This document shows, one piece after another, positions 18,414-28,015 of a DNA stretch of 64,000 nucleotides. Each line of letters opens with the position of its first letter. Within the stretch, counting starts at the first letter, position 1. The translations under genes and the position numbers were made by a program. The notes below the pieces were generated by a model. The model saw only the letters and a list, made by a program, of their open reading frames with translations, was not told the DNA's origin and did no database searches. The DNA comes from Erwinia persicina NBRC 102418. Lineage in GTDB: Bacteria; Pseudomonadota; Gammaproteobacteria; Enterobacterales; Enterobacteriaceae. Location of the stretch: NCBI RefSeq assembly GCF_001571305.1, contig NZ_BCTN01000002.1, forward strand, positions 248,001 through 312,000. Reading direction: 5' to 3'.

Positions 18414-19571
18414 ATGAAAGCAATCATTATTGGCGCCGGCATCGGTGGGATGTGTACCGCGATCGCACTAAAACGCTGCGGAATCGACAGCGAAGTGTAC
18501 GAAGCCGTTAAAGAGATCAAACCGGTCGGTGCAGCGATCTCCATCTGGCCTAACGGTGTCAAATGCCTGAATTACCTGGGGATGAAAGAGGCGTTGCGCG
18601 CGATTGGCGGGCCAATGCACACCATGGCCTATAAGGATGCTTACAGCGCAGAAACCCTGACGCAGTTCAGTCTGGATCCGCTGGTGCAGGCTGCAGGTGA
18701 GCGCCCCTACCCGGTAGCACGTGCTGAACTGCAGGGCATGCTGCTGGATACCTGGGGGCGTGAGCAGGTGCAGTTTGCCAAACGCGTGAGTCACGTGGAG
18801 CAGTCTGCTGAAGGTGTCACGGCCTTTTTTGACGACGGTACCCAGGCTCAGGGCGATTTACTGATCGCCTGCGACGGCACCCATTCGGTGATCCGCCAGT
18901 CAGTTCTGGGCTACGTTGCCGAACGCCGCTATGCCGGTTACGTCAACTGGAACGGGCTGGTCGAGATTGATGAATCCCTGGCGCCCGGCAATCAGTGGAC
19001 GACCTTTGTCGGAGAAGGCAAGCGCGTGTCGCTGATGCCCATTGCCGGGAATCGGTTTTACTTCTTCTTTGACGTACCTTTGCCGAAAGGGTTAGCTGAA
19101 GATCGCCGCACCCTGCGTGACGACCTGACCCGCTACTTTTCCGGCTGGGCCGCGCCGGTGCAGCAGCTGATTGCCCGGCTTAACCCCGACACCACTAACC
19201 GCGTGGAGATCCACGATATCGAACCCTTTACCCGGCTGGTGAAGGGCCGCATCGCGCTGCTGGGCGATGCGGCCCACAGTACCACCCCGGATATCGGTCA
19301 GGGTGGCTGTGCGGCCATGGAGGATGCGGTGGTGCTGGCAATGACCTTACAGAGCCACTCGCTGGGCATAGAGGATGCCCTGCTGCGCTACCAGCACAGA
19401 CGCGCAGACCGGGTCAAAGACCTGGTGCTGAAAGCGCGTAAGCGCTGCGATGTCACCCATGCCAAAGATCCTGCCGTGACCGCCGAGTGGTATGCCGGTC
19501 TGAAACAGGAGTCCGGAGAGCGGATCCTGAGCGGGATGAGTGAAACCATCCAGGGTGGCCCGCTGGCGTAA
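18414..19571 (+). CDS. hpxO: FAD-dependent urate hydroxylase HpxO
   Basis: The 385-residue class-A flavin monooxygenase has the FAD Rossmann motif GAGIGGMCTAIAL at residues 7-19, the DG motif in LLIACDGTHSVIR and the second FAD motif GRIALLGDAAHSTTPDIGQG. Length and sequence match Klebsiella HpxO, which converts urate to 5-hydroxyisourate with NADH and O2. Start 18414 follows GGAG by 7 nt; a longer frame upstream has no site. The other hpx purine genes are not in this window. It converges with the SfnB-like gene, only 25 bp apart. Confidence 0.93.
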   Translation: MKAIIIGAGIGGMCTAIALKRCGIDSEVYEAVKEIKPVGAAISIWPNGVKCLNYLGMKEALRAIGGPMHTMAYKDAYSAETLTQFSLDPLVQAAGERPYPVARAELQGMLLDTWGREQVQFAKRVSHVEQSAEGVTAFFDDGTQAQGDLLIACDGTHSVIRQSVLGYVAERRYAGYVNWNGLVEIDESLAPGNQWTTFVGEGKRVSLMPIAGNRFYFFFDVPLPKGLAEDRRTLRDDLTRYFSGWAAPVQQLIARLNPDTTNRVEIHDIEPFTRLVKGRIALLGDAAHSTTPDIGQGGCAAMEDAVVLAMTLQSHSLGIEDALLRYQHRRADRVKDLVLKARKRCDVTHAKDPAVTAEWYAGLKQESGERILSGMSETIQGGPLA

Positions 19572-19596
19572 CCCTGGTGGCCCACTGCCGGGGGCC

Positions 19597-20802
19597 TTAC
19601 TCCCCGTTGCCAATCTGCCAGATAAACGTCGGATCTGTCCCGTTAACCTCCCAGTCTCCGACGTTGCGCATTTTATAAATCACCGGGTTATGGGATGCCA
19701 CGGTGCGCGCGTTACGCCAGTGGCGATCCAGCGCCTTACTGGTGCGGGTGTCCGACGCGCCCAGCGCGTTAAACAGCTCACTGGCCGCCCGTGGGATCAG
19801 CTCGCTGGCAATCACCTGCGCCTGCGCTGACGCCAGTTCAGCCCGAACGTTGGCCTGGCGGATTAGCGCCTCATCAGCGCTGTCATGCACCTCGTAAGCA
19901 TACTGAAGGGCGTGAGTGGCCTGCTGTGCGCTGGCTTCCACCGCATACGCCCAGCTGGAGATCTGCCCGACCACCTGCAAAACCTGTACGTCGTGTTTCA
20001 CCTGCGTGGCATTGCCGTGGCTGTAGATCCGTCTGCGGCTGGCAACGCCTGCGGCCGCATCACGCTTCACCGCCCGGCCAATCCCGGCCAGGGTGGCCAG
20101 TAAAACATGCTGATAAAACGCAGTCTGATAACGAAAACGTTCGCTGAAGTCATACACGTGGGCCTGCTCCACTTGCGCCTGGCGGAAACGGGTTGTTCCG
20201 CTGCCGGTCAGCCGCTGGCCGAAGCCGTCCCAGTCATCCTCACGCTCGACCTCCTGCTGATGGGTGCTGACCAGCGCGATCACATCACGGCCATTGTCTT
20301 CCCGCTGCGCGTAAACGTCGATCCAGTCCGCATACAGGGTGCCGGTGCTGTAAAACTTCTCACCGGACAGTTGCCAGCCGCTGTCCGTCGGTGACACGCG
20401 GGTCACCACCTCTCCCAGTCTGAGGTTGCCGATCTCCGTCCAGCCACTGCCCACCAGCTCTCCGTCGGCAAAGCGGCGAAACCAGCGTTGCCGCCCTTCG
20501 CCGTCCGGCTGATTCAGCCGGTCTTCGACAAAGGCGAAATGGGCCCGCAGCGCCTGCGGCAGATTGGAGTCGGCTTCGGCCAGTTCCGTCAGCAGCTGGA
20601 AAAGCTGCGGTAGCGTGGCGCCAAAGCCCCCCTGCGCCTGGGGGATCCGCAGCGTGCCAAACCCGGCTTCCTTCAGCCAGCGGACAGGCTCCAGTGGCAG
20701 AGTACGGTTCACTTCACGTGCCACCGCGCCAGCGGCAATGCGGTCAAATACCGGGCGGAAACGGGCGGCAAGGGTCGGGTAATCAGGGGGCAGTTCAGAC
20801 AT
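19597..20802 (-). CDS. SfnB-like acyl-CoA dehydrogenase family protein (sulfur acquisition)
   Basis: The 401-residue protein has the acyl-CoA dehydrogenase fold: helical N-terminal domain (LRIPQAQGGFGATLPQLFQLL), middle beta domain (GWTEIGNL, GEKFYSTGTLYADWIDV) and C-terminal helices (RHWRNARTVASHNPVIYKMR). It groups with SfnB/DszC-like, FMN-using members found in organosulfur clusters rather than true beta-oxidation enzymes, whose catalytic Glu is not evident. It is the last gene of the leftward cluster. ATGTCTGA contains its start and the stop of the upstream MFS gene, so the two are translationally coupled. Confidence 0.85.
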   Translation of the reverse strand: MSELPPDYPTLAARFRPVFDRIAAGAVAREVNRTLPLEPVRWLKEAGFGTLRIPQAQGGFGATLPQLFQLLTELAEADSNLPQALRAHFAFVEDRLNQPDGEGRQRWFRRFADGELVGSGWTEIGNLRLGEVVTRVSPTDSGWQLSGEKFYSTGTLYADWIDVYAQREDNGRDVIALVSTHQQEVEREDDWDGFGQRLTGSGTTRFRQAQVEQAHVYDFSERFRYQTAFYQHVLLATLAGIGRAVKRDAAAGVASRRRIYSHGNATQVKHDVQVLQVVGQISSWAYAVEASAQQATHALQYAYEVHDSADEALIRQANVRAELASAQAQVIASELIPRAASELFNALGASDTRTSKALDRHWRNARTVASHNPVIYKMRNVGDWEVNGTDPTFIWQIGNGE

Positions 20803-22258
20803 GGGCATCTCCATTTTCAGCGGGGTCATCGATGTCCTGCCGGGTCGGCTCGAAGCGGACCGCCAGCAGGAAAATAATCGGAATAATGGCGGCCAGCGAG
20901 ACAATCCAGAACATATTGGTGCCAAAGGCGGCCTGTAAAATCGGCAGAATAAACAAAGCCAGCGCACTGCCAACGCCGGACAGTGAGCGGCCAAAGCCGA
21001 CGCCGGTGGCACGAATATGGGTCGGGTAAGAGAGTGCCGGATAGATCATCATCTGCGCCCCCGGGCCAAAGCCCTCGGCAAACAGCCACAGGCCGAGCAT
21101 CAGAATGGCAAACCCCACGCCGGCGGCGGCCGTCGGGTGCCCCACCAGCGCCAGCGAAATCAGGGCAATAAACTGCAGGCCAAAACCGGCAATGGCCACG
21201 TGACGCGACGGATACTTCCACGCCAGCCGCATCCCCAGCAGGCCGCCGGTAAAGGCAAACAGCGCATTCAACCCCAGCGACGCCGACAGGGTTTCAAATA
21301 CACCCGCACCAAGAAACCGGGCGAGGATCGACGGCAGGAAAAACGCAATCGCGGTGTATTCAAACGAGATACAGATATTCATTACGGCAGTGACCAGCGT
21401 GCGTTCGCGGTACGGTTTCTGGAACAGCACGCGAAAACTGACCCTGGGGGGCGTGGGTTTTACCGGTGCCTGCCCGTCCGGTTCAGCCGCGTGGGCGGTA
21501 ATGCCGTAGGCATCGCGCAGAATGCGTGCTGCCCCCTTCAGGTCTCCCTGATTAGCGGCCCACAGCGGCGATTCATTCATAAATTTGCTGCGTACCGCAA
21601 TGATCAGTAGCGCAGGAACCGCGCCAAACAGCAGCGAGGCGCGCCACAACCAGTCAGCGTGTTCTGCAGGCAGCAGAAAGTAGAGCGCAAAAATAATGAA
21701 GAAGCAGGCGGATGACGCGGCGTACCACATCGGACACCATGCCGCCAGCCGCGCGGCTTTGTTACCCTTCCCGCTAAATTTTGAGAATTCGGCCAGGTAG
21801 GCCATGGCGACCGGCAGATCGATGCCGACGCCAATCCCCATCAGGAACCGTGCCCCGATCAACACCCAGACGTTGGGTGCCAGCCCGGCGGCAATAGCAG
21901 AGACCACGAAGAACAGCATATCGGCCATAAACACCGTGTAGCGACCGTATTTATCGGTCAGCCAGCCGCCCAGCAGGTTGCCGGCGATAGTGCCGATCAT
22001 GATCGATGAAGTGACCAGCCCGGTAATGACTGGCGTCAGACCGAACTCTTTCACCACATCGTCAATACCGTATGACAGTGTGGTCAGATCGTAGGCGTCG
22101 AGAAATACGCCGCCCAGCGCCAGAAAAACAATCCAGCGCGCATAACTGTTTTTACGCGTGCTGGAATTAATTAACCTGGCGACATCACTGACGGATCGAA
22201 CCGGTGTTGAATCGGATGGCGGTAATGTCATGCCATCGTCAATATTTAATGTACTCAT
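20795..22258 (-). CDS. MFS transporter of the organosulfur cluster
   Basis: The 487-residue carrier has about 12 membrane helices, the loop motif GGWLTDKYGRYTVF after helix 2 and MGIGVGIDLPVAMAYLAEF in helix 4-5, typical of the sugar-porter/organic-acid porter group. Its place between the ABC operon and the SfnB-like gene suggests it imports or exports a sulfur compound. Start 22258 (MSTLNIDDG) has GGGGATAAT upstream. It is separated from the ABC genes by 290 bp and may have its own promoter. Confidence 0.88.
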   Translation of the reverse strand: MSTLNIDDGMTLPPSDSTPVRSVSDVARLINSSTRKNSYARWIVFLALGGVFLDAYDLTTLSYGIDDVVKEFGLTPVITGLVTSSIMIGTIAGNLLGGWLTDKYGRYTVFMADMLFFVVSAIAAGLAPNVWVLIGARFLMGIGVGIDLPVAMAYLAEFSKFSGKGNKAARLAAWCPMWYAASSACFFIIFALYFLLPAEHADWLWRASLLFGAVPALLIIAVRSKFMNESPLWAANQGDLKGAARILRDAYGITAHAAEPDGQAPVKPTPPRVSFRVLFQKPYRERTLVTAVMNICISFEYTAIAFFLPSILARFLGAGVFETLSASLGLNALFAFTGGLLGMRLAWKYPSRHVAIAGFGLQFIALISLALVGHPTAAAGVGFAILMLGLWLFAEGFGPGAQMMIYPALSYPTHIRATGVGFGRSLSGVGSALALFILPILQAAFGTNMFWIVSLAAIIPIIFLLAVRFEPTRQDIDDPAENGDAHV

Positions 22259-22411
22259 ATTATCCCCGCTTCCTATTATTTTAATGACAGAAAACACAAC
22301 GTTTATAAAGAGAATGGTGAGTCATAACAAACAAGGAAAAATGATTTCATTGTGCAGTAACGTCATAAGCCTTTAGCGCTGAATTTAACCAAACTTGTCA
22401 TTAAATAACGT

Positions 22412-22444
22412 AAATCCCCCTCTATCACTGACAGAGGGGGGGAA
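22412..22444 (-). terminator. Hairpin between ABC operon and MFS gene
   Basis: CCCCCTCT (22416-22423) and AGAGGGGG (22433-22440) form a perfect 8-bp stem with a 9-nt loop. It lies downstream of the binding-protein gene on the leftward strand. The following ATTTACG is not a U-run, so it may be partial termination or mRNA stabilisation. The rest of 22259-22548 is AT-rich with no gene. Confidence 0.45.
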
Positions 22445-22548
22445 TATAAATAGCACGACACTGAAATAAATAAGCCGGATAAAACCTGAAAACCCCCGTA
22501 TCACCCGCGAAAACATAACCCCTTGAATTAAAATAATTTACAGTGTTG

Positions 22549-23424
22549 TCATTTTAATGATACGGGAACCAGCACCCCCTGAACTAGCGGATCGCGGGTT
22601 TCTTTCAACCACTGCTGAACACGTGGGTCGGCAAACGCTTTTTTTAATTTGATAATATTTTCATCATTTAAATAAGGCGTACCAATCACCAACTGTGAGG
22701 CAAACGTCTGCGGCGCCGGCGGGAATAATATGCCTTTACTGCGGGAAACTTTCCCGGCATCAAACTGTGCCACATAACCAATAGCGGCATCCACCGAATT
22801 TAAGGCGCGCGGCATGGTTAACAGATCGAGTTCTTTAAAAGTGAAGTGATGCGGATTCTCTTTTATATCTTTCAATTTTGCCGTTCGCGGCTCGACCGCC
22901 GGATTAAGACCAATCAGTCCGATACGCTGCAACAGCCACAGCGCCTGGGCCTGGTTAGCGCCGTCGTTCGGCACGACAATGACCGCCCCGTCGGGTAAAT
23001 CGGCGACTGATGCGTAGCGATCCGAGTAAATGCCAAATGCCCACTGGAACAGCGGCAGGGTTGGGGTCAGAGCGAATTTATTGGCCTCCACCACCTGCTT
23101 CAGCCACCACTGATGCTGATAAACTGTGGCGGCGTACTGGCCTTCAGCCACTGCCCGGTCGGCCTGCACCGGATCCTGTAGTCCGACCGCTTCCAGCCTG
23201 ATGCCATAATCCGGGGCGATATGCTGGCCCACATAGTCGATCAGGCGCTGTTCTCCGGCCATCGCCGGTTCATAGTGAACTTTTAGCGTGGTGCCAAAGG
23301 TCACGCTGTGCCGCTGCTGGAAGGTGAAATACCCGACGCCCGCGCCGATCAGCACCATAGCCAGTATCCCTGCCGGCCAGCGCCAGGCTTTCTTCTTTTT
23401 CAGTTCAAATTTCGGCTGCGTCAT
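22549..23424 (-). CDS. MetQ/NlpA-type ABC substrate-binding protein, membrane anchored
   Basis: The 291-residue protein has a Lys-rich N-terminus, one membrane helix (about residues 16-33) and no lipobox cysteine, so it is anchored by an uncleaved helix instead of a lipid. The binding domain has the MetQ-type blocks LKVHYEPAMAGEQ, QHQWWLKQVV and VVPNDGANQAQALWLLQRIG. True MetQ proteins bind methionine; here, inside an organosulfur cluster, the ligand is probably a methionine derivative or sulfonate-like compound (inference). Start overlaps the permease stop by 4 bp. Confidence 0.88.
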   Translation of the reverse strand: MTQPKFELKKKKAWRWPAGILAMVLIGAGVGYFTFQQRHSVTFGTTLKVHYEPAMAGEQRLIDYVGQHIAPDYGIRLEAVGLQDPVQADRAVAEGQYAATVYQHQWWLKQVVEANKFALTPTLPLFQWAFGIYSDRYASVADLPDGAVIVVPNDGANQAQALWLLQRIGLIGLNPAVEPRTAKLKDIKENPHHFTFKELDLLTMPRALNSVDAAIGYVAQFDAGKVSRSKGILFPPAPQTFASQLVIGTPYLNDENIIKLKKAFADPRVQQWLKETRDPLVQGVLVPVSLK

Positions 23425-24125
23425 GATGCGTCTTTCCCCTGCCCGTGTTGAAGTGCGGCAACCACGCGGTCGCCAGTAAACTGAATGAGCTGAATCGTGC
23501 CGATCAGCACCAGGATGGTGGCGACCATGATGTGGTTGTCGAAACGCTGGTAGCCATAGACCACCGCCAGATAGCCGATGCCACCCGCGCCAATCGTGCC
23601 GGCAATCGCGGAATATTCGATCATTGAGATCACGTTGAGGGTAATGGCGGCAACAATCGCGGGCAGCGCTTCACTCAGCTGCGCGCCCGCGATCACCTGC
23701 CAGCGTGAGCCGCCGGAAACCAGCCCGACCGCCGTGACGTCAGCGGGCAGCTCGCGCAGCGCATTTTCCACCAGCCGGGCAAAGAAGGGCGTACCGGCAA
23801 CAATCATCGGGATCACGGCCGCCGGAATACCGATAGTGGTACCGGTCAGCCAGAAGGTGAATGGAATGATCGCGGCCATCAGTACCAGGAATGGCAGAGA
23901 ACGGCCGATATTCACCAGCCAGCTCAGGCTGCGGTTCAGCCCCGGCTGCGGGAACAGCCCGCCACGAGAGGTATTGAACAACACCACGCCCAGCGTTCCG
24001 CCCAGGCTGATGACAAACAGCATCACGATGCCGACCATCAGCCAGGTTTCGCCGTAGGCAGGCAGCATCAGCAGATGGATCTCGTTCCAGGGGGTGTCCT
24101 GGCTGGTGACATCAATGGCTTTCAT
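23421..24125 (-). CDS. MetI-type ABC permease
   Basis: The 234-residue protein has five or six membrane helices and the MetI family signatures NIGRSLPFLVLMAAIIPFT and ENALRELPADVTAVGLVSGG, the latter being the EAA loop that contacts the ATPase, followed by TLNVISMIEYSAIAGTIGAG. It forms the channel of the importer with the adjacent MetN-like and MetQ-like proteins. It overlaps both neighbours by 4 bp. Confidence 0.93.
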   Translation of the reverse strand: MKAIDVTSQDTPWNEIHLLMLPAYGETWLMVGIVMLFVISLGGTLGVVLFNTSRGGLFPQPGLNRSLSWLVNIGRSLPFLVLMAAIIPFTFWLTGTTIGIPAAVIPMIVAGTPFFARLVENALRELPADVTAVGLVSGGSRWQVIAGAQLSEALPAIVAAITLNVISMIEYSAIAGTIGAGGIGYLAVVYGYQRFDNHIMVATILVLIGTIQLIQFTGDRVVAALQHGQGKDAS

Positions 24126-25135
24126 CCGGCCTCCTGTAAGCGGGGACGCTCCGCAATGATCTGTGCCCGGATGCCCATGACGGCCAGCGCGTCGATCAGC
24201 ACCTGCGGGTTCAGCGGGCGCTGGTTAAAGCGCACCGCGATCTGCATCCGTCCCGCCAGCTGCCCTGACACCTCTTCCAGGTGTGCCGCCAGCAGATCCA
24301 CCTGCAGGTCATAGTGCACGCTCAGTTGGCTGATCCAGTCGGTGGCCAGCGGTGGCGCGCAGGTCAGCCCCAACAGCAGGTCGCCGCGCCCCTGAAGCGG
24401 GCGCAGTGGAAACAGCTGGGCGGAAAGCGAAGAGTCTGGGGTACTGAGCAACTGGTGCAGCGGCCCGTGCTGCACCAGCCGGCCGTCGCGGATTTCCGCC
24501 ACCGCATCGGCGGTGCTGCGCACCACATCCATTTCATGGGTGATTAACACAATCGCCAGGCCAAACTGCTGACGTAACTGTTTCAGCAGCTGCAGGATCG
24601 CCCCGGTTGCCTCAGGATCCAGCCCTGACGTCGCTTCATCGGCCAGCAGCACGGCGGGCTTCAGCGCCAGGGCGCGCGCAATGCCAACACGCTGACGCTG
24701 GCCGCCCGAAAGTTGTGCCGGATAATGATGTGCTTTATCCGACAGCCCGACACTGTCCAGCAGCTCACCAACATGCCGCTTGATCTGCCCCGGCACCACG
24801 CCCAGCCACGCCAGCGGCAGGGCCACATTCTGCCAGGCCGTTTTGCGCTGCAGCAGCGCCGATGACTGAAATACCGTGCCGATAGCGCGCCTTTCCCGCC
24901 GCAGTGCAGCACCGGACAGGCGCGACAGATCCTCACCGTTGACGCGGATGCTGCCGGCGTCCGGACGCTCCAGCAGGCTGATACATCTGGCCAGCGTCGA
25001 CTTCCCGGCTCCGCTCGGCCCTACCACCGCCGTGATGGATGCGGCGGGCACCGTCAGCGAAATCCCCTTCAGCACCTCCGTTCTGCGGCCGTCGGCTCCC
25101 TGATAGTGCTTATGCAGCCCGTCAATCTCTATCAT
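24122..25135 (-). CDS. MetN-type ABC ATPase with C-terminal NIL-like domain
   Basis: The 337-residue ATPase has Walker A GPSGAGKST near residue 39, ABC signature LSGGQRQRVGIARAL, Walker B AVLLADEATSGLD and the switch histidine in VLITHEMD. Residues from about 265 onward form a small ligand-binding regulatory domain like the NIL domain of MetN, which mediates feedback inhibition by methionine. That domain suggests uptake is sensitive to the internal sulfur amino acid pool (inference). It overlaps the monooxygenase stop and the permease start by 4 bp each. Confidence 0.94.
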   Translation of the reverse strand: MIEIDGLHKHYQGADGRRTEVLKGISLTVPAASITAVVGPSGAGKSTLARCISLLERPDAGSIRVNGEDLSRLSGAALRRERRAIGTVFQSSALLQRKTAWQNVALPLAWLGVVPGQIKRHVGELLDSVGLSDKAHHYPAQLSGGQRQRVGIARALALKPAVLLADEATSGLDPEATGAILQLLKQLRQQFGLAIVLITHEMDVVRSTADAVAEIRDGRLVQHGPLHQLLSTPDSSLSAQLFPLRPLQGRGDLLLGLTCAPPLATDWISQLSVHYDLQVDLLAAHLEEVSGQLAGRMQIAVRFNQRPLNPQVLIDALAVMGIRAQIIAERPRLQEAG

Positions 25136-26538
25136 GGCGTCACCCCGTCTTTAGCGGTTGTGGGTGATTCGGTACGACGATAAGTCGCTCCGGGGTGCGG
25201 TACTTCCAGCCGCGGGCCACGGCCGAACAGCTTTTCGCGCAGGGTCCCCGACTGATACTCTTTTTTATAGACGCCGCGCTTTTGCAGCTCGGGGATCAGA
25301 TGTGCCACCACGTCACTGAAGGTTTCATGCGTCACCGCGTAGGCCAGGTTAAAACCGTCAACGTCGGTCTCGTCAACCCAGCTTTGCAGCTCATCGGCCA
25401 CGGTCTGCGCGCTGCCCACCAGCAGCGGACCAAACCCACCGATCCCCACCCAGTCAGCCAGCGCCTGCACCGTCCACTGGCGGTCGGGATCGGCCGTAGA
25501 GAAGGTCTCAACCGCCGACTGAATGGCATTGGTATGCAGATGCTTCAGAACCTGATCGGGCTGGTACTGGCCGAAGTCAATGCCGGTCCAGCCGGAGATC
25601 AGCGCCAGCGCCCCCTCATAGCTGACGTAGCGTTTGTACTCCTGCCATTTGGCCTGCGCCGCTTTATCCGTCTCATCGACAATCACCGTCTGCAGGTTAA
25701 AGATCAGGATGCTGCGCGGGTCACGCCCGGCCGCTGCGGCACGCTGACGAATATCTGCCACGGTTTTTTTCAGCAGAACCTTTGACGGCGCGGCGACAAA
25801 TACACATTCGGCGTGTCCGGCGGCAAACTGTTTACCCCGGCTGGAGGCCCCGGCCTGATACAGCACTGGCGTGCGCTGCGGCGAGGGTTCGCACAGGTGA
25901 ATGCCCGGCACCTGGAAAAACGTGCCCTGATGGTTCACCGGGTGGATCTTCGTCGGGTCGCTGAAGATGCGGCGCTCGCGGTCGCGCAGGATCGCCCCGT
26001 CCTCCCAGCTGCCCTCCAGCAGTTTGTACACCACCTGCAGGTATTCGTCCGCGTAGTCGTAGCGGGCGTCGTGATCGGTCTGCGACTGATGGCCGATATT
26101 GCGTGCGCCGCTCTCCAGATAGGAAGTGACAATATTCCAGCCAATGCGCCCGCGGGTGAGGTGATCGAGCGTCGACAGCCGGCGGGCAAAGGGATAGGGG
26201 TGCTCAAACGACAGTGAGGCGGTCAGACCGAATCCGAGGTGTTCGGTGACCATCGCCATCGGCGTGATCAACGCCAGGGGATCATTGACCGGGACCTGGG
26301 TGGCATTGCGGATCGCGGCGGCGTTATCGCCATTCAGCACGTCATAGACGCCCAGCACATCGGCAATAAACAGGCCGTCGAACCTGCCTCGCTCCAGCAA
26401 CCGGGCCAGATCGGTCCAGTAGCTGAGGTCTTTGTACTCCCAGGAGCGATCGCGCGGATGCGCCCACAGGCCCGGCGACTGGTGGCCGACGCAGTTCATA
26501 TCAAAAGCATTGAGGCGAATTTCACGTTGTGAAGACAT
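25132..26538 (-). CDS. LLM-class monooxygenase, DmoA/NtaA/SnaA family
   Basis: The 468-residue luciferase-like enzyme carries the family blocks FDGLFIADVLGVYDVL, TRGRIGWNIVTSYLESGARN, HQGTFFQVPGIHLCEPSPQR and PVLYQAGASSRGKQFA. Dimethyl-sulfide monooxygenase DmoA belongs to this family, and with SfnG two genes upstream an organosulfur substrate is likely. It needs FMNH2 from a separate reductase. It starts 85 bp after the FAD/NAD(P) gene and overlaps the ABC ATPase by 4 bp, so monooxygenation and uptake are co-expressed. Confidence 0.9.
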   Translation of the reverse strand: MSSQREIRLNAFDMNCVGHQSPGLWAHPRDRSWEYKDLSYWTDLARLLERGRFDGLFIADVLGVYDVLNGDNAAAIRNATQVPVNDPLALITPMAMVTEHLGFGLTASLSFEHPYPFARRLSTLDHLTRGRIGWNIVTSYLESGARNIGHQSQTDHDARYDYADEYLQVVYKLLEGSWEDGAILRDRERRIFSDPTKIHPVNHQGTFFQVPGIHLCEPSPQRTPVLYQAGASSRGKQFAAGHAECVFVAAPSKVLLKKTVADIRQRAAAAGRDPRSILIFNLQTVIVDETDKAAQAKWQEYKRYVSYEGALALISGWTGIDFGQYQPDQVLKHLHTNAIQSAVETFSTADPDRQWTVQALADWVGIGGFGPLLVGSAQTVADELQSWVDETDVDGFNLAYAVTHETFSDVVAHLIPELQKRGVYKKEYQSGTLREKLFGRGPRLEVPHPGATYRRTESPTTAKDGVTP

Positions 26539-26623
26539 AGTACGCTCCGAATTTTACACGGCCGGATCCAGCCCGTCCGCTGCAGGAAATGTTTTATCAG
26601 GGGATTAACGTGGCGTTATGGCA

Positions 26624-28015
26624 TCAGGCGGGACATCGCTCCGCCTCTGACCCCAGCAGCTGCCGGGCGACGCTTTCGGCATGCTCGGCCACCTGCGGCA
26701 GTCCCATCAGCTCACCAAAATAAGCACGGGCGGCAGGGCCGGCGACATAGAGATGAGGATTGACCCGGCCATCGGCCCGCAGCGTTTGCGACCGGGCATT
26801 GACCTGAATGCCCAGCCCCAGCGGATCGGCCCGCACCACGCCTGCGGAGGCCAGCTGGTGCAGCAGCGCATCGCTGTGCAGCAGCCCGCCGTGTGCCGGG
26901 CCGGTGGTGATGATCAGGCGGTCAACCGTCAGGCGTTGTACCTCCCCCGCGCGCGGCTGCAGGTGCAGTTCGATTTCGTCCCCGGCGGCCGCGACGGACG
27001 TCAGGCGTGCGGCCAGTACGCGCAACTGACCGCACTGCTGCTGCTGGGCCAGCACGGCGCTGACCTGCGGCGCGATGCGGTAACGATGGACGTCCCACCA
27101 CGGACGCAGATGGCGCAGAAAGCGCTGCTGTTCCTGCAGCGGCAGTGACTGCCAGATGCGCTGACCGTTCAGACGGATATCATCCAGCACCAGCTGCCAC
27201 GGCAGGCCCTGGCCTGCGGCATCAGCGACCTCGCGGCGAATGCGGCGCAGCCACGCCAGCACAGTGACCGGGTCGCTGTGAGTATATTCCAGCGGCACGG
27301 GGTCAAAGGGGCCACTAAGATTGGGGCGTGGCAGCAGACCACGGCGGGAGAACGCCACCACCGGCCCCCGGTGTCCGTGACGGTGTAACGTTGCCACCAC
27401 GTCTGACATACTCAGCCCGCTGCCCATGATCGCCACCCGTTCACCGGGGCCGATCCCGGCAAGAGCATCCTGCCGCCACGGGTCAGCAACCAGGCCCGCA
27501 TGGCCTTCCAGCGCCAGGGCCACTGCCCGTGGCAGAGCCGGGGGCGGATGACTGATCGCCAGCACTACCGCGTCTGCATGAAGTCGTTTTCCCAGGGCCG
27601 TGTGCACCACCCCGTGCTCCAGTGCCACGGCGCGGTCGCAGAGATGGTGCAGCCGCACCGGCGAGTGCAGCTGCTCACGGGCAAAGCGTTCCGCGACATA
27701 CGCGCCAAACTGCCCGCGCTGCGGATAGACGCTGCCATCCTGCCAGCGCGCTTCCGGGTCAGACTGACAGGCCGGAGAAGCACGGAACCAGCGGTCAAAA
27801 TCGCCCTTTTCTGCCGCCGACAGCTGCATACGGTCGGCGGGCACGTTGATGCGGTGCGACGGGTCACGGGTACCGTAAGCCACGCCGCGCGCCAGCTGAG
27901 AACGCGGTTCAATCACCGTCACCGTCAGCCCGGCGTGACCGAGCCTGGCCAGATGGATGGCCACCGCGGTGCCGGTAAAGCCGCCGCCGACGATAACGAT
28001 ATGACGTTCAGCCAT
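26624..28015 (-). CDS. FAD/NAD(P)-binding protein (NAD_binding_9 type)
   Basis: The 463-residue protein begins with a Rossmann FAD motif (IVIVGGGFTGTAVAIHLARL) and has further family blocks RGVAYGTRDPSHRINVPADR and ERVAIMGSGLSMSDVVATLH, a second dinucleotide fold. Proteins of this type recur beside luciferase-type sulfur monooxygenases. It may supply reduced flavin or oxidise a sulfur intermediate; neither is proven. The cluster has no recognisable SsuE/MsuE reductase, so this gene is the nearest candidate for electron supply. It overlaps sfnG by 8 bp. Confidence 0.85.
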   Translation of the reverse strand: MAERHIVIVGGGFTGTAVAIHLARLGHAGLTVTVIEPRSQLARGVAYGTRDPSHRINVPADRMQLSAAEKGDFDRWFRASPACQSDPEARWQDGSVYPQRGQFGAYVAERFAREQLHSPVRLHHLCDRAVALEHGVVHTALGKRLHADAVVLAISHPPPALPRAVALALEGHAGLVADPWRQDALAGIGPGERVAIMGSGLSMSDVVATLHRHGHRGPVVAFSRRGLLPRPNLSGPFDPVPLEYTHSDPVTVLAWLRRIRREVADAAGQGLPWQLVLDDIRLNGQRIWQSLPLQEQQRFLRHLRPWWDVHRYRIAPQVSAVLAQQQQCGQLRVLAARLTSVAAAGDEIELHLQPRAGEVQRLTVDRLIITTGPAHGGLLHSDALLHQLASAGVVRADPLGLGIQVNARSQTLRADGRVNPHLYVAGPAARAYFGELMGLPQVAEHAESVARQLLGSEAERCPA